A stretch of 64,000 nucleotides of DNA from PFL42 sp963789825 (GCA_963789825.1 CAWBME010000006.1:930001-994000), one strand, 5' to 3'; shown: positions 1 through 9,354, counted from the stretch's first letter. Program-made: numbers and translations. Notes: generated by a model from the sequence alone, not told the origin.

Positions 1-523
1 TCGCGGGTCGTGTGGCTGGGATCCCTGATTGACAACCGGCGATAGGGTTCCTCCTTCCCCTGGACTTGGTTCGTAGCTATCCCTTTCATACCATGTCCGG
101 TGTCCCGTCCGAAAGTGGCGGCGTTCCCGACCCGCCGGGAAGCTTATCCCGCCATCCCGAGTAGGCCCGCCCACACGAGGGTCGCTCCTCAAGGCCGGGA
201 TGTCCCGTCGGCTCGAGGACTGACCCTCGGACCGGTCCTCCAGGCGCCCCGGAGCGACCTTCGCCGGCGCGGGCTCGGGAGCCCTACTTGCCTCCGTGCC
301 TTGGAGCGAGACCGGCGGTGACCATCCGGCCAACGCGGCCAACGTCCATGCTTCTGACATCCCTGGGATCGGACACTCCGACGCCACACGGGCTGCCGAG
401 CATTTCCCGACGGACTGGCCCCCTCGCCCGAGCGGCCTATAATGGGCGTGGTCCACACAGCCGGGCAAGACATCACCTCCTGTAAGGCTCGGAATACAGT
501 CCGCGCCCTGGTGGGAGACCGAG
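1..523. other. Leading region without a recognised gene
   Basis: Short open frames exist on both strands but none has a recognisable family signature, a convincing ribosome binding site or a hydrophobic pattern. The right part must hold the promoter of the histidine kinase that begins near 524. No repeat or RNA gene was seen. Confidence 0.5.
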
Positions 524-1669
524 TTGGCCGTGATCCCCGACACCAGCCCAGAGAGACCGGGCCAGCTTGCCCGCCTGGCTGACCGGCTGCAGGGCAGTCT
601 CGATCCGCACGACGTCTTGCCGGCGGTGGCCACGGTCGTCGCGCAGGGCCTGCCGGCGCGCTATGTTGCCGTCTACCTCAAGCGCTTCGACGCCGAGGAG
701 CTCATGCTCGCCGCCGAGCACGGGACGGCGACGGGGGAAGACGAGCTCTCCCCCTCGCCCGTCTGCCGCGGCCGGGGCGGCGGACGACCGCCCCGCCGCC
801 AAGTCATCGAATGCGCTGACCTTCCCCCTGCTCTACAAGTCCGAAACGGTCGGGCAGCTGGTCGTAGTCATGGACGACGACCGCCAGCCGACCTCCGAGG
901 AGAGCCGTCTCCTGGCGGCGATCGCCGGCGGAGCCGGGGCGGCCGCCCAGGTCGTGCGGCAGGCGCACGTCCTGCAGTTGGGCGCGCGAGCACCTGGTGC
1001 TGGCGCGCGAGGAGGAACGCCGCCGTCTTCGACGCAACCTGCACGACACCATCGGCCCGACCCTGTCCGCGCTCAGCCTGAAGGCCGGCGCCGTCCGCAA
1101 CCTGATCCAGGAAGATCCCGGCGCCGCCCAGGAGGGGATGAACGAACTGCGCCAACAGATCCAGAGCGTGATCACCGACATCCGCCGCGTCGTATACGAC
1201 CTGCGACCCCCGGCGCTGGACGAGTTGGGCATCATCCCCGCCATCCGGGAACAGGCTCGGCAGTTCTCCACCGGCGGGCTCCAGGTCCTCGTCGACGCAC
1301 CCGACGAAATGCCTGCGCTGCCGGCCGCCGTCGAGGTCGCCGGCTACCGGATCGTGCTGGAGGCCCTGACCAACGTGGATCGGCATGCCCACGCCCATCA
1401 CTGCCGGATCGTCATCGGGGTCGAGGACCAGGTCAACATCGAAGTGACGGATGATGGGATCGGGCTCCCGGTGGGCCACCGGGCCGGCGTCGGGATCGCC
1501 TCGATGCGTGAGCGGGTCTCCGAGCTGGGGGGAAGCTGCACGATCGAGTTCGCCCCCCGAAGGGGGAACGCGCGTTCTGGCCACGCTCCCCATCGGTCCT
1601 CGGTCTCTGGGCTGGGTGGCGGAGGCCCACGGTCCGGACGACACCCTGCCAGTGAACGGCACGGCCTAG
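524..1669 (+). CDS. NarL-type sensor histidine kinase (GAF-like + HisKA_3 + HATPase), frame-broken
   Basis: Composite of about 380 residues read across three frames, with changes near 770, 990 and 1555. The N-terminal third looks like a GAF-type sensor domain. The dimerisation/phosphoacceptor box contains LRRNLHDTIGPTLSALSLKA, with the candidate phospho-His near residue 173. The ATPase part shows the N-box EALTNVDRHAHA, the G1 box DDGIGLPVG and GIASMRERVSELGG. No membrane segment is visible, so a cytoplasmic kinase is likely. The start is TTG at 524 or GTG at 530, with GGGAG upstream. The LuxR-type regulator follows six bases later, so the two should form one two-component system. The signal is unknown. 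The frame breaks are probably sequence errors because every domain is present and ordered. Confidence 0.8.
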
Positions 1670-1674
1670 ACACG

Positions 1675-2347
1675 ATGGCGCAGAAGCGGATCCGGGTCCT
1701 GCTGGCTGACGATCACCACCTCTTCCGGGAAGGCTTGCGCGCCCTGACTGGTCTCGGCGTCCGACCTGGAAGTCGTCGGCGAAGCCGGCGACGGCAACGA
1801 GGTGGTCGCCAAGGCCGCCGAGGTCCGACCGGACGTCATCCTGATGGATTTGCAGTTGCCGGGGCTCAATGGGGTCGAGGCCACACGCCGGATCTTGGGC
1901 TCGCAACCGAATGTCAGCGTGCTCGTGCTGACGATGTTCGAGGACACGGATACGGTCCTGGCCGCCATGCGGGCAGGGGCACGGGGCTACCTGCTCAAGG
2001 ACACGCATGAGGAGGCGCTGTTGCGCTCGGTTCGGGCCGTGGCCAACGGCGAGGCGTTGTTTGGCCCGGCGGTGGCCGAACGCCTGATCAAGTACCTGGC
2101 AGTGGCTACGCCTCCTGCTGAGCCAAGCGCCTTCCCCGAGCTCACCGACCGGGAACTGGAGGTCCTCTTGCTGCTCGCCCAGGGACTCACCAATCAGGAG
2201 GTGGCCGACCGCATGGGCATCAGCCTGAAGACCGCCCGCAACCATGTGTCCAACATCCTTGGCCGCCTCCAGGTAGCCGACCGGACTGAGGCCGTCGCCC
2301 GGGCGCGTGCCGCCGGCCTCGGCGCAGAGAGGAAGGGCAGATTCTAG
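1675..2347 (+). CDS. LuxR/NarL-family response regulator, frame-broken
   Basis: Two-domain regulator of about 223 residues. The receiver begins with the acidic pair in LLADDHHLFREGL; the phospho-acceptor Asp lies in DVILMDLQLPGLNG and the conserved Lys in YLLKDTHEE. A C-terminal LuxR helix-turn-helix follows (LTDRELEVLLLLAQGLTNQE, then KTARNHVSNILGRLQV). One frame change near 1755-1775 separates the first 30 residues from the rest. The gene directly follows the histidine kinase and is its obvious partner. The last codons, encoding RAAGLGAERKGRF, lie in a repeat shared with the truncated peptidase gene near 10.2 kb, so the natural C-terminus may have been altered. Confidence 0.85.
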
Positions 2348-2372
2348 CCACAGGCGGTCTCTAGCGGGCGCG
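2301..2372. repeat. 72-bp dispersed repeat, copy A
   Basis: About 72 bases beginning GGGCGCGTGCCGCCGGCCTC and ending TCTCTAGCGGGCGCG recur at 10159-10230 with six mismatches by eye. The copy covers the last codons and stop of the response regulator and, on the other strand, the stop codon of the small membrane protein ending at 2361. Both copies supply the same C-terminal residues to unrelated rightward proteins. Confidence 0.75.
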
Positions 2373-2618
2373 CCACCAACCCACGACCCACGGCACTGCC
2401 ACGGCTAGTTCGGCAACCACGGCCAGGACGGCGGCCCGAAGTGCCTTTCGCGGCAAAGGCCTCTTCAGACACACCCACAGGCCCAAAGGGATCACCGTCG
2501 CAAGGAGGACGATCCCTGAGCTCTGCAGCCCCTGGAACCCGAGGAGGATCAGGCGAAGTGCGGCCGTCAGCAGAATGCCGAAGGCGATCGTGGTGCTATT
2601 GGTCGCCAGCGCATTCAT
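2361..2618 (-). CDS. Small predicted membrane protein
   Basis: 85 residues with two to three hydrophobic segments (around 9-28, 34-50 and 60-80) and a basic C-terminus ending WWRAR. I do not recognise the family. It is the last gene of the leftward run that includes heme O synthase, about 90 bases after ctaB, which suggests a membrane role in the same process. It is convergent with the response regulator and its stop codon lies inside the 72-bp repeat. Confidence 0.55.
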   Translation of the reverse strand: MNALATNSTTIAFGILLTAALRLILLGFQGLQSSGIVLLATVIPLGLWVCLKRPLPRKALRAAVLAVVAELAVAVPWVVGWWRAR

Positions 2619-2709
2619 ATCTGTCAGACCAACCGGTATGTGCTAGGCAGCAAATAGTGCCGCCAGCCATAGGAGGACAGCGGTCAGAGGGCCGCAGCGA
2701 CCGCACGGC

Positions 2710-3613
2710 TCAGGCGACCTCGAGCATCAGGGCGATCATCGAGCACAGCATGTAGACCGAGGCGTACTTGAACGAGCCCGAAGTTGCGGCTCTCGGAAGG
2801 TCGCAGCAACGATCCCACGGCCAGCAAGAGCAATCCAGAGGCGAGCACGGCCAACAACCGCAGGTACCCCCATGCCATGCCAATGCCGACCGCTGCGGCG
2901 ATCATCATCAGCGCGGCCAGGATGCTCGAGCCGGCGATCACCCACCGTGCAGCCGGGAAACCATAGACCGAAGCGATGGTCGGAACGTTCGCCCGCCGGT
3001 AGTCGCCGTCGTGGCGCATGGCGAAGGTCAGGATATGGGTCGGAATCCAGAACAAGACGGACGACGCCAGCAGCACCCCGATCCAGTCGACAGATCCCAG
3101 GCCGAGCGCACGTCCGGCCAACACCGGCATGCCGCCTGAGATCCCGCCCCAGACGATCGCCCAGGGCGTCCGCCGTTTCAGCCACAGCGTGTAGATGACA
3201 ACGTCGAAGAACAGCCCGGCGAGAACGATCAGACCGTACAGCGGTTGGAGGTGGAGTGCCCAGCCGACGCCCAGCGCGCTCATGAACATTCCCAGAAGCA
3301 ACGCCTCGCGCGGCGACACCCGCCCCGTCGGCAGCGGCCGGCTGCAGGTGCGCGACATGATCGAATCGATGTCGCGGTCGTGCCACATGTTCAGGACGGT
3401 ACTGCCCCCGATCGCCAGGAACAGCGAGCCTGCCAGGCCGAGCAGCGTCGACCAGTGGACGACCGGGCAGCGTGCGCTGGCGAACCCGGCCAGACCGGTG
3501 ACCAGAAGAAGCATCGTCTGTGGGCTCTTGATCAGCGACGCGGTTCGCCTCGCGGCGGAGCGGGCCCGCACCGCCCACCCCAACTCGCGTGACCCGCCTC
3601 CCGTTGACGTCAT
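2710..3613 (-). CDS. Protoheme IX farnesyltransferase (heme O synthase), frameshift near C-terminus
   Basis: UbiA-superfamily prenyltransferase that farnesylates heme B to heme O for heme-copper oxidases. About 300 residues with repeated membrane segments. The first Asp-rich motif is visible as NMWHDRDIDSIMSRTCSRPL followed by PTGRVSP, and the second region contains MRHDGDYRRANVPT. The main frame loses the C-terminus near 2780, but the neighbouring frame continues with FKYASVYMLCSMIALMLEVA and a stop at 2710, which matches the family's last helix, so one indel is likely. It lies 18 bases downstream of the FGE-like lipoprotein gene and belongs to the leftward run with the oxidase-like subunit, which would supply its heme need. 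Confidence 0.88.
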
Positions 3614-3631
3614 GGGTTTGTCCTCGTCCCC

Positions 3632-4536
3632 CTACTCGACGTCACGCGCACACCGGAAACCCACGCCGGGGCTGTAGTAGGTCGGTGTGGCACTGTTGCG
3701 GACCCAGAGCCGCAGGTCCATTTCGTACGTGTCCTTCGAGCCGCCGCGCAGGTAGCGGTCATGCTGGCCGACGTCGACGTCGCCCTCTCCACTGCCAGAC
3801 ATTCCCTGCCATGTCATACAGCCCGTAGGGGCTCGATCAGTCTCCCGTGGCAAAACCGCCGTGGCTTTGCCCGTTGTAAAACCGACCGGGCTTGTGCGGG
3901 AGCCGAAGGATCCATGTCCTCAATGGATCGCGGCTCGAGGTCAAGTTCACGTACTCGCGGGCGATTTTGAAGCCCCATGGGAACGGACGATCGTCGTCCG
4001 AGCCCCGGGCCGCCTTCTCCCACTCCGACTGGGTCGGCAATCGTCCGCCGGAAGCGCCGCGGTGGCCCCAGGCGCCGAACCAGGAGACATTGGTCATCGG
4101 GTGATTCTACGTAGCTGGGTTTCGCGGCGAAGGTCGACCCATCGAAGGTGAAGCGCGAGGCGGGATCGTCCAGCGGCACGAACACGTAGTCGCCGGGGGC
4201 GATCTCGACCTCGTGCTTGACCCCATGAAACTCGTCGCCAGGGTAGAAACCCACCACTTGAGCATCGTCGATGCGCAGCCTGCTGTCGGCGATGGCTTCG
4301 TTGAGGAATCGGAGATACTGCATCACAGTCACATCGGTGACCATGAGTTCGTAGTCAAAGTCAATCGTCGTCGGGTGGGCCTGTTGCCCGGAGAGGAACT
4401 CCCCGGCGGGCACGAGCGCCCACGCTTCCGGGTCCACCCCGGTCTCGAAGGCCGGCATCGGGGCGTCGAGGTCGACGGGTGCGCAGGCCGCCAGCAGCAG
4501 GATCAGCGGAGGACCGGCGAGAGCCAGCCACCTCAT
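3632..4536 (-). CDS. Formylglycine-generating-enzyme-like (SUMF1/PvdO family) lipoprotein, frame-broken
   Basis: The N-terminus MRWLALAGPPLILLLAACAP is a lipoprotein signal with lipobox LAAC, so the protein is exported and lipid-anchored. The rest is an FGE-type fold: LVPAGEFLSG near the start, GGRLPTQSEWEKAARG in the middle, a shifted version of the YDMAGNV motif, RGGSKDTYEMDLRLWVRN, and the terminal GVGFRC. At least two frame changes (near 4100 and 3850) are needed. The start ATG at 4536 overlaps the stop of the oxidase-like gene as ATGA and has GGAGGTG upstream, so translation is probably coupled. Family members activate sulfatases or oxidise thiol compounds; an exported form beside a respiratory-type gene is unusual and its substrate is unknown. 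Confidence 0.75.
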
Positions 4537-6008
4537 GACTTCACCTCCTGCATGTCGCCTTGCTGCCATTCTTCCTTCCACCGCCCCTTCTTGCGAAACA
4601 GGTCGGCGAACCGCCAGATGATGGCCATCGCCAGGATGACCAGAAGCATGCCCAGGGCAAGGTCGGTCAGGAGCATCACGGTGTTAACCAGCGGTTGCTG
4701 CGTGGCTTCGCTGACGAAGATGCGCTTCATCTCGAAAACGGTGACCGAAGCGAAGGCAAGGTCGGAGGAGACGATGATCCCCCAGCCGTAGAGTTGACGA
4801 ACTCTCCCCTTGAGACCGAGCAGGTCACCGTAGTAGAGCAGAATGATGGTGGCGACGATGGCCGACAGGATGTGCCAGTGGCCGGTCAACTCGATGCGTT
4901 CCTCCCGGGCAGGCCAGACGCGGAAGATTTCGTCAAGACGAACGGCCATCAGGATGCCGATCCCGCTGACCGTGAAGTTCATGAAGACCATTTGCCACAG
5001 CGAGCCGAACTTGAGCGGGTCGTGCACCAGGGCGCGCACCCGCTGGAAGAAGGTCGGTCTTGCGATGCCGGCGGTGCCTTGGTGAATAAGCTCGCGCCAG
5101 CCGAAGATTACGAGCATCAGCGCGCCAAGCATCGCCGGCGTGGCGCCGACATAGATGATCATATGCGCGACTGGTTCAAGCGGTGTGACGACCCCCCACA
5201 CGCCCAGATTGAGCACGATCGTTCCCAGGATGACCAGCGGCATGGCGATCTTCTGCAGGATCCCCTTGAAATCCAACCAGCGACCGATGATGAGGGTGAT
5301 CATGATGGCGATCAGTGCCAGCATGATGTGCAGGTGTCCGATCACCGAGTATTCCAGGGTGGTCTTCTCAGGAAAGCGAATGATGTTCTCAGCCAGGACG
5401 ACTTCAAAGCCGTTTCCGAAGAAGGATCCGGCAACGGCGCCGAAGCAGGCCGAGATCAGGGTGGTCAGCGCCGTCGTGAAGAAGGCGACGCGCTCAAAGT
5501 CCACCCCCGATCGCGTCCGGGCATAGGCCGGGTCGGGGTTCCGCGCCTCTCCGCCCCAGGGCCACAGGCCGATTGTCAGCAGGACTCCGGCGGCGAACAC
5601 GAGCGTCAGGCCGGCGAGATACAGTCCGTGCAGAGCCCAGTTGTGGCCCCAGTAGGCAAAGCCCATGCCGAAGACCATGGCCATCAAATAGCCGGCGGTG
5701 ATGAGGGCGCACGATCCGAGCCGGTATGGCTCCTTCATCCGGAGGAGCCCGGTGATTATGTAGGCCTCGATGGCCACGACCGCCATGGCGATGGAGTGGT
5801 AGAGGATGACGATGCGCCCTTCGCGCTCGACCTGGACGATGTCCATCCGAAGGGCGCGCACGACGGTATCGCGCACGCCGAGCTCGGCCATCGGACCGGA
5901 GAGCATGCCAAAGACGGCAGTCTCCAGGGCGATCATCGCGATCGCCACGAGAATCAGCCCTCTGGTGGTGCCAAATAGGTAAGCGAACCGGTTTCGTACC
6001 GACACCAT
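4533..6008 (-). CDS. Heme-copper-oxidase-subunit-I-like multi-pass membrane protein
   Basis: 491 residues, intact, with about 12 hydrophobic segments. Several His residues sit in membrane contexts: ILYHSIAMAVVAIEAYIITG, YWGHNWALHGLYL, VIGHLHIMLALIAIMITLI, PLEPVAHMIIYVG and LTGHWHILSAIVATII. The last resembles the HxH of helix X in cytochrome oxidase subunit I. I do not see the canonical His-Pro-Glu-Val-Tyr motif or the adjacent His-His pair of copper-binding oxidases. The gene stands between membrane-protein genes and the FGE-like lipoprotein, with ctaB two genes downstream. It could be a divergent oxidase or nitric-oxide-reductase relative, or another diheme membrane protein. Start at 6008 is the first ATG of the frame, preceded by GGAGGAGA. 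Confidence 0.6.
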   Translation of the reverse strand: MVSVRNRFAYLFGTTRGLILVAIAMIALETAVFGMLSGPMAELGVRDTVVRALRMDIVQVEREGRIVILYHSIAMAVVAIEAYIITGLLRMKEPYRLGSCALITAGYLMAMVFGMGFAYWGHNWALHGLYLAGLTLVFAAGVLLTIGLWPWGGEARNPDPAYARTRSGVDFERVAFFTTALTTLISACFGAVAGSFFGNGFEVVLAENIIRFPEKTTLEYSVIGHLHIMLALIAIMITLIIGRWLDFKGILQKIAMPLVILGTIVLNLGVWGVVTPLEPVAHMIIYVGATPAMLGALMLVIFGWRELIHQGTAGIARPTFFQRVRALVHDPLKFGSLWQMVFMNFTVSGIGILMAVRLDEIFRVWPAREERIELTGHWHILSAIVATIILLYYGDLLGLKGRVRQLYGWGIIVSSDLAFASVTVFEMKRIFVSEATQQPLVNTVMLLTDLALGMLLVILAMAIIWRFADLFRKKGRWKEEWQQGDMQEVKS

Positions 6009-6219
6009 CAGCTCTCCTCCGAGCAGCCTCGCCCTGCGCCCACCGGGTTTCTCCGTGTCGCCTCGCGCACAGCGCGGTGTCCGCGGCTGGGCTCAGATGG
6101 AAATAGCGGTTCTCCAGCCGCGCCGTGCCCGCCCACGCTTGCAGCCCGCTCGTGGCTTCGCTGCTCGTCTCCGTTCGACGACTGAACTTTCCGCGACCTG
6201 GTCGAAGAATCTCCGCCTT

Positions 6220-6913
6220 TCACCGGATTGCCCCGGGCTCGTGTGCCGCCACATAGGCCGAACTGCGGTGGCACTCGAGCAAGCTCACTCCGATGCGGGC
6301 GCCTCCAACAAGAAAGAGCACGCTCCCCGAAACCAACAGAGGCATACGAAGCACATGCACCCAGTTCACCCCCTCCTGCACGTGCGATGGGCCGACCCAC
6401 AGCGAGGTCGTCAGGATCAGAAGGCCGACGATGACCGCAGTCACGCCGGAGACCGCGCCGGTTCTCTCACCCCCGAGCGGGCTTTCCAGGCCGATCCGTT
6501 GCCAGATACCTGGGAGCCTGATCAACAGGAACACGAGCAGCGTCAGAGCATTGGCGTAGAGCTTGAGATTGGCCGGCACCGCCTTGCCTCGCAACGCGAG
6601 GGAGGCGCCAACCTGAATGGCCGCGAGAAGCGTGCCCAGAACGAGCAGGATCATTGCATTGCGGTACGTGCCGGGCAGTCTCCGCTGCCAGGCGCATCGT
6701 GACCCACGCTCCGGCAATGCCGGTCAGGATCGTGGCGGTCATTAGCCCCTGATACAGCCACTGGTAGTTCAGCAGCGCCGACATGGAGGAGTAGTTCTCC
6801 GTCAAGAAGGCCGCGCAGACTGTGCCAACCCCGCCCAGGATGTTTAGCGCTGCGGTCATTCCCATGAGGACAGTCGCGGCGAAGCGCAACGGCTTGCCAA
6901 GCGTGTCCTTCAT
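6220..6913 (-). CDS. Predicted multi-pass membrane protein, frame-broken
   Basis: About 230 residues with six or so hydrophobic segments. The N-terminal frame reads MKDTLGKPLRFAATVLMGMT and continues through YQGLMTATILTGIAGAWVTM; near 6690 the sequence moves to the next frame, which continues TYRNAMILLVLGTLLAAIQV to the stop at 6220. GGAGGTGATGTGACC precedes the ATG at 6913. No family recognised. It is part of the leftward membrane-protein run and may be a structural or heme-bearing subunit of the same complex, which is inference from position only. Confidence 0.6.
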
Positions 6914-7072
6914 GGTCACATCACCTCCCACCACATGCTGTTGGAAGCCCCGTCGGGTCGGGGCGTCGATGGGTAAGTCGATCAGCACCTTCCCGCCCAT
7001 CAACGCGCCCGGGTGGTCTCCCTTCCCTCTGGCGGGATCTCCTCGGATCCAGGGTCCCGTCAGAATCCCTGA

Positions 7073-7851
7073 CTACGCCTCCGCGCCGGTCCACTTGCTC
7101 CAGAGCCCCGGCCAAATGAACAGGATGATCAAGATGGCGCAGGAGATCGGCGCCAGGGCAAACAGCGAGAAGCGGCCGAGTTGTTGGGCGGTGACTACCG
7201 CCAGAGGGATACCGACGACAAGCTCGGTTGCGCCGGCGACCAGGCCCGTCACCCGCATCCATTCCTTGGGCTTCATGATGATGCCGACCGTGACCACGGC
7301 CCAGCCGATCATTGCCAGCCCAGTGGAGCCGCTGGACGAGGACGAAGATGTCCGATCCGTGAGTGATGATGCGGCTGGTGCTGGAGACGCCGTTCATCCA
7401 GCAGAAGATGTAGGCGACGCCTGTCAATAGGGCCAACAGGGTCTGGCTCCAGGACACTCTCGCCGACGACTTCAGAAACAGGAAGTAGAGCAGGACACAT
7501 AGGGCCAGAAGAGGGGGAAGTAGATCGGCGGGAGCCTGGCCGCCATGTAGGGCACATTAATGAACCAGCTCCCAAGCAGGGCGAAGACGAGGCGAGCACG
7601 GAAAGGAAGAATGCCCAATTCCTCTTTGTGAAGTACCCGTAGGCGCTGACGGCAAACAGGACGCCGCCCAGAATGCCGAAATCGGACATCAGCGGATGGA
7701 TGTACTTCAGCAGGATTTCGCACCCCGGCTCGGCCAATTCGGCTCCCATCCCGATCCGGTACCACTTGAGGAACAGGGCGAGGTGCCCGAGGATTCCCAT
7801 CAAGGCCCCGATCGTCGCCAGGATGCCTCCCCACAGATTCTTGCGCTCCAT
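7073..7851 (-). CDS. Predicted multi-pass membrane protein, broken into three or four frames
   Basis: Composite of about 260 residues starting MERKNLWGGILATIGALMGI at 7851 (GGAGGG upstream). The parts are joined near 7595, 7470 and 7315: ALLGSWFINVPYMAARLPPI, then SQTLLALLTGVAYIFCWMNG, then MIGWAVVTVGIIMKPKEWMR to the stop at 7073. Seven or eight membrane segments result, with one His in a helix (GILGHLALFLKWY) and one in GSDIFVLVQRLHW. No family recognised. The gene is upstream of the oxidase-like gene in the same direction. Confidence 0.6.
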
Positions 7852-7874
7852 GTTGCCCTCCTTTGGATCTCCCT

Positions 7875-8272
7875 TCAGGGAATCACGGTTGTATCGGTGT
7901 GACACGAGCAGCCGTTGTAGTACGGCTCGTTATTGTGATAGGCGACATAGACCACGCTTCCGGGCGCAATCGTAAGGTCGCACTCTTCAAGGAAGGTAGG
8001 CTGGTCCACCCAGGGATTGACCTGGACGTTGCAGCCGACGTAAACCGTCCCGGACCAGACGTCATCGCACAAGGGGCCGTCCACGACTTTGTCGAAGGAA
8101 ATGGGCCGACCGCCGATCTCGATCACGGCCCGGGGCCGTGGGGCCGGGGCTGGCCGTCGCCAGCATCGCCGCCTGAGCCGTGGTCGTCTGCGGCGGACAG
8201 ACTGGAGCCGATCCGCATGCTGAGAGCAGACACAGGGCGAAGAACAGGAATGCGGCGCAGGGTACTCCTCAT
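7875..8272 (-). CDS. Small cysteine-containing lipoprotein, frame-broken
   Basis: Joining three frames gives about 130 residues: MRSTLRR, then FLFFALCLLSACGSAPVCPP (lipobox LSAC), then a mature domain beginning AVIEIGGRPISFDKVVDGPL. The mature part has Cys at CDDVWSG, GCNVQV and EECDLT and ends YYNGCSCHTDTTVIP. A Cys-x-Cys-His cluster could bind metal, but it is not a CxxCH heme-c motif. It starts the leftward run whose next gene begins 24 bases downstream. Family unknown. The two frame changes make the signal region less certain than the mature domain. Confidence 0.55.
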
Positions 8273-8544
8273 GGTTCTCCCTCCGTGTCCTTCGGGAGCT
8301 GGACATGGATGGTCCGTGCCGGGGACGGTGCTCCGGGCGCCTGGATCCGGTTGACCACACCCCTCACGCCGGCGACGCCGTCGCAAACCGCCTCGGCCCG
8401 GCTCCGGAGCTCGGACAAAGGCGCGCCTGCCCCCAGGTGCACCACGGCATTGAGAACACCTACTCGCAGGTCGAGCGCCGCTGTCCGCTCGTCGGCAACC
8501 AGCGCCTGCAGGACTGAATTGCGCAACCCGTCGTCGGCGGACAT
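8269..8544 (-). CDS. BON-domain protein
   Basis: 91 residues. The pattern MSADDGLRNSVLQALVADER followed by TAALDLRVGVLNAVVHLGAG and a second half-repeat VCDGVAGVRGVVNRIQ matches one BON domain, which is thought to bind phospholipid or other envelope ligands. No signal peptide is visible with this start. A long upstream extension in the same frame reaches into the Crp-like gene and is rejected because it is Arg-rich and crosses a hairpin. It overlaps the start of the lipoprotein gene by four bases, so it may head the leftward run. Confidence 0.7.
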   Translation of the reverse strand: MSADDGLRNSVLQALVADERTAALDLRVGVLNAVVHLGAGAPLSELRSRAEAVCDGVAGVRGVVNRIQAPGAPSPARTIHVQLPKDTEGEP

Positions 8545-8582
8545 ACTTGGCACAGCGGCTCCGCGGCCACCAAAGACAACTC

Positions 8583-8612
8583 GGCCGGTCGATACCAGCT
8601 TATCGACCGGCC
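8583..8612 (-). terminator. Stem-loop after the Crp-like gene
   Basis: A perfect 12-bp inverted repeat, GGCCGGTCGATA with a 6-nt loop, lies 25 bases after the stop of the leftward Crp/Fnr gene and 39 bases before the BON gene. There is no strong T tract, so it may act as a processing or weak termination site. Confidence 0.5.
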
Positions 8613-8636
8613 TGCCCTTTGGGAACGACTTTTGTC

Positions 8637-9354
8637 TTACTTGTCGCCGCGCCTTGCCAGCCCTTCGGGGTCGAGCAGGACGATCTCGCCGCGTTCCACC
8701 TTGAGCAGACCCTCTCCCTCCAGAGTGTGCAAAGCCCGGCTGAGCACGTCGCGCACCGTGCCCAGCCGTGTGGCCATCTGATCGAAGGTGGTCCACTCAC
8801 GCCGCGGCACGACGAGGTCGCCATCTCTTGGCTCGGCGTTCCTCACCAAGGTCCTCGCGAGCCGTGCCTCCACGCTGCGGAGGGACAGGTCCTCCACCAG
8901 TCCGATGAAGTAGGACACACGCTCTGCCAGCCGGCGGATCACCGCCAACGCAAGTTCCGGGTAGCGTGCCACCTGTTCGAGAAACGCATCCCCGTCGATC
9001 GCCCAGACCTTCACCTCCTCGAGGGCGACAACGGTTCCCGGATAGACCGTCCCACTGAAGACCGCGATGTCCCCGAAGATGTCCCCCGGCCGGAGGAACA
9101 GCATCGCCTGCTCTCGCCCCTCGGAAGACGTGCGTGTGGCACGCACCCAACCCGACTCCAGGATGTACACCGTCGTCCCCGGCTCTCCCTCGAGGTAGAT
9201 GACCTGGCCCGGCGGGATAGCGGCGCGGCGCGGCGAGCCCCCCCAGAACCTCTTGCATGTGGCGAGGCAGGGTATCCAAGTGGCGGACCTTCGACAACGC
9301 GCCGATGGCCCTATCGGCGTTGGTCCGAGCGTCCATAGATGACTTATCGGTCAC
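8637..9354 (-). CDS. Crp/Fnr-family transcription regulator, one frameshift
   Basis: About 239 residues. A cyclic-nucleotide-binding-like beta-roll is seen in VYILESGWVRATRTSSEGRE and LFLRPGDIFGDIAVFSGTVY, then a long dimer helix (LALAVIRRLAERVSYFIGLV) and a winged helix with TFDQMATRLGTVRDVLSRAL. The first 35 residues are in another frame; the break is near 9230. GTG at 9354 is the likely start. No Cys cluster for Fe-S binding is present, so it is more like Crp or Dnr types than oxygen-sensing Fnr. It lies directly upstream of the membrane/respiratory run in the same direction and could regulate it in response to nitric oxide or redox state, which is inference. Confidence 0.8.

Noticed and set aside
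4560..5978. Long rightward open frame of 472 residues
   Set aside because: It is antisense to the oxidase-like gene, rich in Asp/His/Gln as expected from the reverse of membrane helices, and has no family signature.
8545..8796. Upstream extension of the BON protein
   Set aside because: It crosses a terminator-like hairpin and the Crp-like gene, and is Arg-rich.
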